Source of the DNA: Chamaea fasciata
Taxonomy: Eukaryota; Chordata; Aves; Passeriformes; Sylviidae
NCBI GenBank assembly: GCA_029207755.1
Contig: JARCOQ010000001.1
Span: 87,717,637 to 87,781,636 of the forward strand
DNA length: 64,000 nucleotides
Direction of reading: 5' to 3'
Position 1 is the stretch's first letter. Each line of letters opens with the position of its first letter. A program made the translations under genes and the position numbers. Shown piece by piece: positions 24,142-35,260 of the stretch. Under the pieces are notes generated by a model. It did not search any database, was not told where the DNA came from, and saw nothing but the letters and a program-made list of their open reading frames with translations.

Positions 24142-26377
24142 GTTGCAGAACATCAGCTATTATATACAGCCCTTGTTATATTTTATGGTGTTCAACAACC
24201 TAGCTGTTGAAACAAAACCCCACTGTTACATGCTGTCCTGTAGCACCCTATAGGCACAGCAAAAGATATTTAATTCCCACTAGCTTTTCCCTTCTGACTG
24301 CCCAGATGGGGGAATCTGTGCCAGGGAAACAGCTTTGGCTTTCTGCCACAGTCCACTCACAGCACCAGCTGATACTGCATACCCTGTAGAGGCTCGAGAT
24401 TGTCTTTATATTTAACTGACTTTTTGTAAGTTTGCAGCTGAAGGTGTCTGTCACTGCAACCCTGCTCCCCAATGCAAGGGAGGACATAAAGATGTTTGTG
24501 GAAACAGGCCTTGCCCTGAGGATTTTAAGTGTACAAGATACTCTGCTGCAATCAACTGACGTACAGTTCTTCTCTGATAAAGTCATCCGCTCAATACTTA
24601 AGAGTCCTACTGAATTTAGATAAATATTTGGAAAATTAAATACAGACACAGATTAATCCCATATTTCCCTAAGTTTTCATGTCCTTTTCCACTGATCTGA
24701 CATAAAAAGAGATAGCCCATCATCTTAAAGATGAAGATTGCAATGGGCAAGCACATTAAGTAAAATGCAGAAAAGCAGTAATAATAGTTCTTAAAAGCAA
24801 TAAATACACTAGTATATGACTAAAACTTTCATTGCTGTAATGCATGCTAAAGATCTAGTCCCCAGAGTGGGTTCGGTTACTGATGTACCATATCTACTGT
24901 TTGGAATTTTTCCCCTGTGTTTTCTTGTTCTTATTTATCTATCACCTCTTTTCTAGCGTTTGGATTGTATATGCTTGGAATTAGAGAGCACTTGTTTCTC
25001 TGCATACTGCCCTTCTCATGCTCGATTGCTGGACCATGCCTGAGAGTTTTGATGCTACAATAATATAAAAACAAGGCAGTTTGATAAGAAATACAAGGAA
25101 AGACCAAAACAACACATTATTAAAAGATTTAGTTGCATATATAACCCCTGAGAAGTGAGAACTGCATCCAAATGATGCGACGCCTCAGTCTGCATAATTA
25201 GTAGGCACAGAAATCACCTTTTCATCCAAAGTAATGGAGTTTTCACTGTATTTTCCCCCTCATGGGAACATCAGTTATAGATGTCTTGCAGCAGCCAACA
25301 GATTTGTCTTTAAACAACCACAACAGAAGCAGAAGCACAGAAAGATCCGTTTCTCCTAGTTTGTACAGAACTAGTTTCTATTTCACAGCAAGGAGACATA
25401 AAAAGCATCCCAATCAAATCTCAGGGTGCCTAGGTCCCTGGGATAAGGAAAGCTGAATTTCCTGATGCCATCACAGTTGCACAGGTGTCTGCAAGTCCCT
25501 TTCCATTAGGGACATACAAAGAGCCCCAGCAATGCAACAGAGAGAAGCAAAGGTCATTTTGGCAAGTCTATCAGCCAAGGGAGAACTGGGAAGACCCAGG
25601 AAACCAAGGTACAATTTAAAACATTCCTTCTCCCGTCTGCAGAGATGTTTAGCAGCAGAAGGTGCAGCAGTGTCAAGGTGACAGCACACAGAGCAGCTCC
25701 ACAGTAAGAGCAGGTTCTACTGAAAGTGAGAGTATCACAGAACACTGCAGAACAGAGATCAGTCGCCAAGGGATAACCTGCAACTCACATAAAAGTTTAA
25801 GAGGAAAAGCACCACAAGAAGAGGACCAGGCTTTAAAGTAACTAAACAATCAGTGAAAGGTAAAGAGAAATTTTAAACAGAGCATCCCAAACAAAACCTT
25901 TGATTACAATAATTTTGCATATGAAAACAACAACTGATACCTGTGCATGTACACTGTAAAAAGAAATCTCAAGGGGTTTTATATTTGGGCTTATTGAGGT
26001 TACAAAGTGATCTTTCAATGAGACTCCCTTCTCAATCTGCATCCATTTTATATTTCACAGGTATTAAAACACTATGCTATCTAGACTTCAGACATCCAAG
26101 GAATTTAGATCTCATAACACCAATAATGCACATGGTTAAGCATCATGCATTTTATACCATAACTACTTGCACCTTTGAGAGCAATTTTTGTATTCTGTGG
26201 CCATATCTGACTGGGTGACTTTTAGGATTATTTTGTCTCTTGGCTCTGGCCTTTTGCTGTTTTCATGCTTTTAAAGTTTCTAATGGCAACAGTTTAACAC
26301 ACTTCTAATTGGAAATGCACAATAATAATTAAAATAGGGTGGGTCTTTAATATAAAAAACTATAATTACGCCTTTTG

Positions 26378-26392
26378 CTTTGTTTGACAAAG
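26378..26392. promoter_or_regulatory. Inverted CTTTGT/ACAAAG pair
   Basis: CTTTGT-TTG-ACAAAG, extendable by one paired base to GCTTTGT...ACAAAGC. These are the core motifs bound by SOX and TCF/LEF proteins, arranged as an inverted repeat with three bases between. The surrounding 26280-26420 is AT-rich. Function is inferred only from the motif. Confidence 0.25.
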
Positions 26393-28564
26393 CTATGATT
26401 CTTACCAAAACACATGACCAGCCCTCGGGTGGTCTATTCACAGCAAACAATGTATTGTCCTGGGCACACAAGACAGACAAGATGTTGTTTAATTGAGCCT
26501 CAGACTTCATTCACTTAACTTTTATGGAAACTACCAGCAATAACTTGTAGAGGGTACACCATTATTTCTTCTTTCATCAGCTCAGTATCACTGAAGGTTG
26601 CCATTATCAGCTGCTTCTCACTCAGTATCATTCATCCCTGGGACACTACAGTTCTCTTTGTATAAGAATTAAAAAGCCAGAGGGTAGAGGTTGTTTCCTC
26701 ATTACATCAGACATACAGAAATATACAAAGTCTATTGCCCAGTTCTCCAAGAGATTCTTTCCTGAAGTCCAACCTTCGTTCTCAAGCCAGTGGAAGCTTA
26801 GCTGCCCTGTTTCTTGGAGTCTGAACCCAGGTAAGTCATTAGAAGATGAGCAACTCCTTACCTAAAACCTAAAAGGTTAAAAATTCCATCTCTACAATCA
26901 CAAAGCAGTTCTTCATTACTTTTGAATAGCTTTGATATCAGACATAATAATACACAGCTAATGAATGATTTCCACCATTCTCAGAGTCAGAAAGGCTTGT
27001 AAGTGACCATCAAAAGCTGCTCAGACCAGTCTGGCACAAAGCCACTTCAATGCAGTCAACTCTGGAAACATCAATTCCATAAGAGGAGAGTTTGAAGACG
27101 TGCTGTTGAGCCTATCTGTTTGAACAATTATTGGGGGGTGTTACGCTGGATTGCAATACTGCACAGAAAAATGGCCAAGAGACACAAACAGGTGATCTCC
27201 AAGCTTTTTAGTGAATTTTCATGGAACTTGAGAGCCAAGTGGAGTGAGTGGTGACAAGATGAGTCGGCATGACAAGGGAAGAAGCTCACCAAGGCGGCCA
27301 AAAAAAAATCTCTGCTCTGCTTCCCTGGAGACTCCATCAGTTCCTGGGATCACTTTGAAACTGTTTCCACATCCTCCAGCTGTCCATCATCCTTATGATA
27401 GCAAAACTTACTCTGCAGCTATTGCACTACATGCCTGGGCAGGACAATTCTAGTTCATGTCCCCCTTGTGCAGAAGAGGAGTTGGCCATGTCCATCTCAT
27501 CCAACAGCTGTGCTCTTCTCAGTTTGAGTCTGCAGAGACAGGGCACCCACAAACAGCCTGTGTTTGTCATACCTGCAGTGACAAAAATCCACTGTGATGT
27601 GCTCTCTCCAGCAATGCCTGTCTCTTCCTGCCGGGAAAATATGACTGCACACTCCATCCACGAGTCAGCAGGAAAAGCAGCATGTAGCCAATATGGATAT
27701 TGAGACATGTAGTGTCCAAGCCTAAGCTCAAATTCAGAGTCAGTGTGATGACATGGATTGTCCACAGCTCCCAGTATCATGATCCCTGCAGTTGTTCACC
27801 AAGGGTTTGACATCTTTCAAGTGTGCTTGTATTTCACAGGACAAACTCAGAACAAGCACATGTAGCCACAAAATTAGGCCTGCCCATAAGGACTCAGATG
27901 TAACACATTTTCCCATACCAGTATTATTGAAGAAACATTTCATTTTGAGTTGTGTTTTCAGAAGGCTAACAAGGGGCTCATGAATACATCAAAGCAAAGT
28001 CATATTATTAATTTACAACAAATGTTTCTGATTACAGATTACATTCCCTCTGACCATTCAGACAACACTTTATTAAAAAGCTAGAAAAAAACCTGGCATT
28101 TTTCAGGACTACCTCTCATAACCCTAGGTCCTGATCTATTTTGCTCATCACAATTTGCAGACTATTCAGAGGATATGAAATGAAGCACAGGTTCCAGCTC
28201 TCTGGAAACCTGAGGTCTACCAGGAAACCACCTTCCAGCTGAGATGGAGCCATCTCCAGCAAATGCAATCAGCTATGAATACAATGAGAATGCACTATTC
28301 TACAGGCATTGAAAATGTATGTACCCTTAAGGGTCTCACACAAACCACACCTTTGGTTGACTTCTGAATGGAGTCTCCAGGTGGTTAAAGCACTGATATT
28401 GAATTATTTATGGTGATTGAAATGCATCTAAGTAGCGCTTAGCAACAGAATTTACACAAAGACACTTGATGGAAAAAATACAGGGTGGGGGGAGGAGGTT
28501 GTTTACAAAACAAGTTACAGTAATAAAGCTGCTAGGCTGAGCCAAGAGACCTCTTAGTAAATCA

Positions 28565-28570
28565 TTTATT
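28565..28570 (-). promoter_or_regulatory. Candidate polyadenylation signal
   Basis: The minus strand has AATAAA here, preceded by AU-rich 3'-UTR-like sequence (CCTTTGTAAATATTGTCAAA) and followed after about 35-60 bases by T/GT-rich sequence including CTTGTTTTGT. This is the order expected around a vertebrate cleavage site. AATAAA is common by chance in AT-rich DNA, and I found no coding exon upstream on the minus strand. Confidence 0.22.
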
Positions 28571-29378
28571 CCGCAGTTTGACAATATTTACAAAGGTTTT
28601 TACATGAATTATTTACTCAAGCTTTTATAACTCGTAACGTACTGTACACAAAACAGCAAAAACACATTAGAGCTACAAACCTGGGAACATACAGTTATGC
28701 AATGACAGATGGAGGAAAGGGCTCTGACAAAGGGAAGTTTACAACTAAAACAAGCAACAGCCTTTTTTATCTGTCATCAATAAAGGGCTGAGGAATAGCA
28801 GGAAAATGTGATTCAAGGAAACAAGACTTTTTTTCAAAAGCTACATTCTTTGTGATGGCTGGATTTGGTTATTTTAAAAAGACCCTTTTGTTTTGAGTGT
28901 CTAATTCTAAGAATTACCATTTCAGTGAGTTACCACCAACCAATGAAAGGCTGTATAGCACAAAAGCCAGAGTTTACATGAAGGAAACCCTGAATTTCTG
29001 CTGCTTACCCTAAGAGCTTTAGGTCAATTTGAGTGATACTGTGTATGTATCTAACAAGTTTGCCCAAAGACACCACATGGATTAGTGCACATGTCAGGAA
29101 CTTTTGTGCACAACACTCTGGAAAAGACATTCGTTTCCCGAAACATTTATAAGTGAGATAAAAGAAGCAGAGTACAAGGCCATACAGAAAGCTTGCAGAC
29201 CCTGTATTGAAGATGGAAAACAGAGACAAGCAAAATACCTGACGTGCAGCAAAGACCCCTCAGCACCTGGAGCTCTGTACACAGAACTGGCTCATCCATC
29301 CCCACCTCCTACTGCCCAGCATCAATGAACAAAACAATGGCTTTTAATATCAGTCACTTTTCATGCAGTGAAAAACTA

Positions 29379-29610
29379 TATTTAGATCAGCTCTTAGGAA
29401 GAAATTCTTTATTGTGAATATGGTGAGACAATGGAGCAGGTTACCCAGAGCAGCTGTGGATGTGTTTTACCCCTGCAAGTGTTCAAGGCCAGGTTGGATG
29501 AGGCTTTCAATCACCTGGTCTAGTGGAAGGTGTCCCTGTCCATCGCAGGAGGCTGAAACTAGATGACCTTTAAGGTCCCTTCAAATCCCAACTGTTCTAT
29601 CACTCCGTGA
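29379..29610 (+). mobile_element. CR1 LINE 3' end, plus strand
   Basis: A 230-bp 3' fragment of CR1. It starts within the segment encoding RKKFFT (CTTAGGAAGAAATTCTTTAT) and continues through GGAGCAGGTTACCCAGAGCA, AGTGTTCAAGGCCAGGTTGG and GATGACCTTTAAGGTCCCTT. It ends in a degraded ATTCTATGA-type tail (GTTCTATCACTCCGTGA). Severely 5'-truncated. It lies 87 bp upstream of the solo LTR at 29698 and is independent of it. Confidence 0.93.
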
Positions 29611-29692
29611 CTGCTTCAGCCTGGTCTCCATCTTCCAAAAAAATAAAAGGAACCCCACCCCTTCACTAAACAAGGCACAGGATTTGTTGGTA

Positions 29693-29697
29693 CCATC
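29693..29697. repeat. Target site duplication, left
   Basis: CCATC directly abuts the TG start of the LTR and is repeated exactly after its CA end at 30238-30242. A 5-bp duplication is typical of ERVL-class integration. Confidence 0.85.
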
Positions 29698-29789
29698 TGT
29701 CCTGGGTTGTAGTATAGGATGTGCACAAAGTATTCTATCACCATCTTCATGAACTGTTGAATCCAGGTGGGGCAGTGTTTTCCCAGACC

Positions 29790-29917
29790 CCCTCCCTCTG
29801 GGCCATTATCTTCTGTTAATGGCCCATCAAATGCCTTGCCCATGACTCACAGATAACTCCCTCCGGGAGCTATCTCTGTTTAATGGGCCATCAAGGACTC
29901 CCTGCATGACTCATCAT
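29790..29917 (+). promoter_or_regulatory. Duplicated U3 block with AP-1 motifs
   Basis: Two diverged direct copies of about 63 bp lie side by side. Copy 1 carries TAATGGCCCATCAA (29818-29831) and CATGACTCAC; copy 2 carries TAATGGGCCATCAA (29881-29894) and CATGACTCAT. Each has a TGACTCA AP-1 consensus (29843-29849 and 29907-29913). Tandem enhancer repeats upstream of the TATA box are a familiar feature of retroviral U3 regions; enhancer activity here is inferred. Confidence 0.6.
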
Positions 29918-29968
29918 CCCATTGTGAGATGCTCCGCCCAGGGGGAGGAACCAAGCATTCTCACCTGG

Positions 29969-29975
29969 ATATAAC
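29969..29975 (+). promoter_or_regulatory. LTR TATA-like box
   Basis: GATATAA within TGGATATAACCTGGGG, about 210 bp upstream of the LTR's polyadenylation hexamer and shortly downstream of a CCGCCC motif. Its placement fits the U3 core promoter; a start site would be expected around 30000. Confidence 0.6.
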
Positions 29976-30180
29976 CTGGGGTTTGGGACGGTACAGGGGG
30001 CCCTTGCCCACTGGATTCCCAGAGGACCAGAGCTACCAGACCTTTCTACAGGATCACTGCTTCAGGAAGACCACCTCATCTGGACTGCTTCCATCACTCT
30101 GCTCAGGTAGTATTCTGACTCTCTCAGTGGTCTTTTGTATTATTGCATCTATTTTATTTTACTTTCTCTCCTTTCTTCCT

Positions 30181-30186
30181 ATTAAA
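30181..30186 (+). terminator. LTR polyadenylation signal ATTAAA
   Basis: ATTAAA followed by TTGTATCTATGACTTGG and T/GT-rich sequence, in the R/U5 position of the solo LTR. It could terminate transcripts starting in this LTR or reading through it on the plus strand. Confidence 0.6.
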
Positions 30187-30237
30187 TTGTATCTATGACT
30201 TGGAGCCTCTCATTTGTTTTGCTTTCAAACCACTACA

Positions 30238-30242
30238 CCATC
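30238..30242. repeat. Target site duplication, right
   Basis: CCATC, identical to 29693-29697 on the other side of the LTR. Confidence 0.85.
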
Positions 30243-33200
30243 ATAGCATATTCAGCTTTTCTTCCTCAACTTTGAACTCCACACAACACACCACCACCTT
30301 TGTGCTAATCCCTGATGGAAGGCAAAGGGTATCCCCACACCCGGTTGTATAGCACAGGGAGTTTTAGAGATATAATAAAAAACCTCTCTCTAGAGAAAAC
30401 TCTGTTGGGACAAGGATCATCACACATCCTCTTCCCATCTGTCATTCAGGTTGGAATGTGGCATACAAGGGATCTTCTCCTCCTTGCTGACTTGAGATCT
30501 AACAGGTGTTTGAGAGGCAGGCTGTGAGGACGAGCTCTGGACAGCTGGGATCAGTGAGACCAAGGCATGAAGCCTAAAAGCTGGGGCTTTAACAGACCGA
30601 AAGGAAGCCATTACCTGTGCAGACAGCACAGATGAAGCTGTAGCTATTAACACTAAGGAGCCAGGGTATTGTCTGCAGCCAGAATTCTGGAAATGCCTGA
30701 AAGGGGCACTCAAAAAGAGGAAGTAAATGTCACACATCCAGCATCCTGATGTTCCCTACAACAGCAAAATAAGGACAAAAAAATCATTTGCTATCTCACT
30801 TTTCTAAAAATCTTTTCCCAAAGAAACCACAGCTTAGGATTTCTTTTTTTTAATTAGACTTTCGTCCGCATTACCAATTGCTGCCAAACTTGTGGTCTGA
30901 ACTAATGAGCAAAGGTTTCAAACCATAAAACAGAATACAGCAGGACATTTCAATGCCAAGACAAAACAACAGAGCCAGGTGACAGAGTATTATAGGAAAC
31001 ACCAAACCACAGTTATAAATGTAGCAAAAATGCAAACAATTCTTTGTCTAGATGAATTATGGAACTGAAGTCTGTATGCGGCACAGGTGAAACATTGTGC
31101 CACAGATTATACAGCATAAGGTTGTGGTTAGGCAGTCTGATAACTTATTGCAAATTGCTACGGAGACAACAGCCACTATCTCATTCTGCAATGTCAAATC
31201 AACTTTTCAGGCACAGCTAGAATAGCAAGCATGAGCACAGATGCAGGTACAATAAAACTAAAAAAAGTACATAAGAAGGAAAGCAAGAAGATCAAAGATA
31301 TTGAACAGTTTCTCTCTAAGAAACAATTAGATAGTCTGGAATTCTTTGACTGCAAAACAGATCAGAGGAGGTGTCTGACAGATCTATAAACAGCAGGAGA
31401 TTTGGAAAAAAACAGTATTGCTCACTGTTTGTTGCAATGCAAGAACTACCGGTCACCCAATGAAATAATCAGGCAGTAGATCTGAAATGGAGTACTTACT
31501 GCACGTGGCAATGTTAAGTACTCCTGTCATGAGATATTGCGGATAACACAAGTCTACACAGACTTGAAAACAGGCAGAATCCTTCCTGGAAGAGAAGCCC
31601 AGCAAAGCCTTTGAGCACACACATATTACCACTTGTTCAGGGAGTCCCTAAGATTAGAAAAACATATTGAGGAAAAATTTTGGAGATGCCAGTTGCTATT
31701 AGCACTTTTGCATAATGAGAAACCAAGAAGCAGGGCCAGTTGTGGGGCTAATTTGATTTTCTTGAATGTTCACTTTAGTCCTTTTCAAGGTGAAGATGAA
31801 ATGAGTAGGAGCAGTTGGATGGTCCATACAAGTTCAGATCAAAGGAGGGGAGAGAACACACTTCTCCAAGTTGGCTACGTAAATCATGGAATTTAAGATG
31901 ATTTCTAGAACCATGGCTGTGTTCAAGAAAAACGATAAAGATATTCAAATGCACTGTAACTAGAGCAGGTAAAAAAAAGAAAGAGGACTTTCACAAGAAA
32001 ACATCCACTAGATCCCCATTTTGGTAACAAAACAAAGCTTCATTGAGAGACTGTCAGGTAAAAGACAGAAGGCTCCAGTCACTAGCTAAAGTTCACAAGC
32101 TTCACTTGGTTTTCCTTCAGGTCTTAGCATGCTGTAGGTCTAATACCAATGGATTTTTCATGTTTAATTTTTTCCCTCCTTTTTTGACACTTCCAATTAG
32201 GTTGCCCTCCTGCTGGTTTCTGAGGATCATTCCCTGGAGGCAGATGTGTATCCTCACCCTTATACACTGTTTTTGAAATATTGCCACTATGGTCAGGAGC
32301 TATGCTATGGACTGAACTGCTTCAGAGTCCATTCCTGCTATCCAGTGGACGTGCGCCCCTCAGAAAAGTTACTATTCCTGGATACTCCTCATCTACATGA
32401 TGGAGAGAGATATTAATGTGATTTATATGAGGACAAAGCATGCAAAGCATCCACAGATGACAGCATTCAGATCACAGCAGAGTGATTAGAAATTTTATAT
32501 TGCTTTCAATGAAAGCTGCAGATGGTCACCACTGTCTTCTCTTAAATGAGATAAGAGAGTCACATAGATTAACACATCATATGCCAAGGAGTTGCACAAC
32601 ACCAGACTGCTTCAAATGCTCCTTCAGCCTGAAGGTGTCAAGACAAACCTCAGCTCACTAATTTTTAATATGTGAGTGCTTCAGAAAATTGAGCATACCT
32701 GTGAAAATAGGGTCTTTTCAGGTTAAGTTTTAAAAGAGTGGGTGTATGAGAAACATGATATAAGTTCAGCTGATATCAGACCAAGTGGTGTCAAAAATCT
32801 CCTAACATGAAACTGAATTTTCATTAAATGAAATTCTTACCCAGTGACCACCACAGGCTGTAAACATAGCCAGAGACCCAGTAAGAGATTCTTATTTCCT
32901 TTTTATTTTCCTGTTAGTAAACTTCTATTCATGTATGAATTTCAGATAAAACTCTTAATAATACCACCTAACACTCTCACAAGACTGATTTCAAAGGAAT
33001 CCTTCATGACTTACAATTATAAATACTAGGACCAATGCCACTGATTTGACAGGAATACCCATGTACTTCTGTGTTCAAATAATTACTCATTACAAGGACT
33101 GCTCCTAAGACAACACAGAATCACATGAAATAATGACAGTCTGCAGCAGCAGGCTACCTAATTGATCTAGAGTAGGAGTTGGTAAACTACATTTCTGATT

Positions 33201-34959
33201 GTTGACATTTAAGACACAATTCTGGTTTCTTTAAATGAATCAAGTGTTACACCTCACGTAAAACCCTTTTTTATCCCAAGCTGGACTGCAACAATGTGTT
33301 AATCTCATCACAGTCAGAATTTTCCAAGAGATTTTAATCCTGTAAATAATGGTTTTATCAAGAACCATACGCTACTCCATAGGGAACTCTAGATATTAAG
33401 ATTGGTAATAAAATCATTAGTTGTTCCAAGCTATTCAGCATATCATGGAGTCCTAAAAAGTTAATGACAGTTAGTTAAGCTACAGATGGACCAAACATCA
33501 TCGAGTTCATTGAAAATTGTGTTGAAAATAACACTTCACAGTGTGGGGGAAAAATCCTTAACAACAGGGCAGTACTGAAATAAGCTTTTTTGATCACTAA
33601 TTTCTAAACACAGTAATAATTTTTTTTTCTGAGATCTAATATTTAAGGTTTTTTGAATGCATAACAATGACTCGAATAAGCCCTAACAGGAGCACTGTAA
33701 TTATTAAAAGTAAAGGGAATGGTTGGGCCTCTGGATTCTAAACCTTCCAAATTTCCTAGAAAGTGGTCCAGATAACTTGAAAGTTTAAAGCAATCTCTTG
33801 CTTTGTGTCCTGCTGCCCCTGGGCACCTTGGTTGTCATTGATACCAACCAGCCACTGCTTCCAGCTACCCACTGCTTCCCAGTGCCAGTGGGAAGGGGCA
33901 TCCCCCAGCAAGGAATGCTGGCAAGATCCTGCAAACACCAGCACAACTAGAATTACATGGACACAGCTGTCTTCTTGTAGCAACACAGGCTCACACCAGG
34001 AGAGCCAGAGAAATTGTGGGTGGCCAAACGAGGGAGGGGGAAAAGGTCACCTGGTCGGCTTCCTCACCTGGGAGGAAGAATTCTGCATTTAAAGAAAAAG
34101 AAAAATTTTAAAAAAACCAAACCAAACACCAACACACCAGAAAAAAAATTAAGCCTCACTGATCTTAGCAAGTAGCTCATGGACAAGAATATCCACAAAA
34201 TATCCATGAGAAGAGATATTTCCTATTGCTGTGCAGGACAAAACCATATCCAGACCCTGATGGCTGTAGTGGTTCTTCCACTCCTCTAACATATGCTTTG
34301 TTGAAGCCTAACACATCCAACACAAGCTGCTACTGCAGTAGTCCCATTACAGTATTCTTTCAAATACCTTAAGGAACCAGTGAGGAAGTATTAGTCCCAT
34401 AGTAAAAAACATGCTATCAGTGTTTTACGTTCCTGAATTTTTCTGCAGTTTTGTATACTTTTGATGGTTTAATAGGACAAGTAAAGAGCGTATTTTATCT
34501 GCAGACATTTTTCACATTTTTACACAGAGCTTCTTTCGTAGGAGGACACTGGGTGTCCCAATGAATAGGAGGGAAAAGAGAGTTCCTTTATTTTTACATC
34601 CACTTTCTTCAAGATTTCAGAATTTTCCTCATCAAAAAAATTTTTTTAATCTGGTCTTCAAAGAAAAACATTGATACAACTTCTACTTAAATGGGTGAAA
34701 GAAAAAATGTCAGTGATATTTTTGAACACTAGGCTTAGAAACTAATACTTATTATTTAACAAAAAATGTCCATTAAAACACCAGTCCCAAGATCACAGAA
34801 GGTTTATGTCACCTCTGCCAAAACACATTATCTAAGAATTCCATTCCAAACAAACAGATAACATTTCCATCTTTACTTTTGCCTACATTGTATTAATGCA
34901 CATATTAATGTATCCATTCTAACAATTAGGAGATAAAAAAACTTCCCCACTATTGTGCT
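30243..34959. other. Gene-free unique sequence
   Basis: About 4.7 kb with no recognised exon or transposon. A GC-richer patch at about 33800-34080 yields overlapping open frames on both strands (95 and 76 codons) with low-complexity, non-protein-like translations. Block 33210-33400 is AT-rich and could be conserved, but nothing in one sequence proves it. Confidence 0.5.
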
Positions 34960-35260
34960 AACAAGCTTCATAAGTGTAGTGACAGTGCTGCTAAATTAAG
35001 TATACTTCGGGCTAATTTTATGTTTTTATCACAATACTGGAGAAGTATTAGGAAGCTATTATTTTGTCAGCTTTCTCATTTAGCAAAGCAGCTTCAATTT
35101 ATTAACAGTGTGGAGTGTGAATGAATCAATATGTTTCATTGGGCAATGTGTCATTTGTTAATCGGATATTGATGAGATTATTGACGCGCAGCTAATTAAT
35201 CTCAAACCCTGTGCTAGCCTTCATATGTTTCCTTAATTATGTTCTTCATCTTAGTCTTCC
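34960..35260. other. Candidate conserved non-coding element
   Basis: An AT-rich, repeat-free block with closely packed developmental-type motifs: CATTG-GG-CAATG (35137-35148), AATCGGATATTGATGAGATT, TTGACGCGCAGC and GCTAATTAATCTC with a TAATTA core at 35193-35198. It has no simple repeats, no open frame and no CR1 similarity. The texture matches vertebrate conserved non-coding enhancers near developmental genes. Conservation cannot be tested here, so this is a guess from composition. Confidence 0.3.

Larger units (their letters stand above)
23992..29378. other. Gene-free unique sequence
   Basis: About 5.4 kb without a recognised exon or mobile element. Points of interest inside it, listed separately, are the paired palindromes at 24108-24141, the inverted CTTTGT/ACAAAG pair at 26378-26392 and a candidate minus-strand polyadenylation signal at 28565-28570. 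Open frames reach 133 codons (24248-24649, minus) but do not resemble known proteins. Confidence 0.5.
29698..30237 (+). mobile_element. Solo LTR, 540 bp, intact ends and TSD
   Basis: A plus-strand LTR beginning TGTCCTGGGTTGTAG and ending CAAACCACTACA. It is flanked by exact CCATC duplications, which proves the outer boundaries. In order it has a U3 with an internally duplicated block (29790-29917), a GC-box-like CCGCCC (29934-29939), a TATA-like GATATAA (29969-29975) and an ATTAAA signal (30181-30186) followed by a GT/T-rich U5. I recall closely similar LTRs in passerine genomes but give no family name. No internal retroviral sequence remains, so recombination between the two LTRs of a provirus probably left this single copy. 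The preserved ends suggest it is among the younger insertions in the window. Confidence 0.93.
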
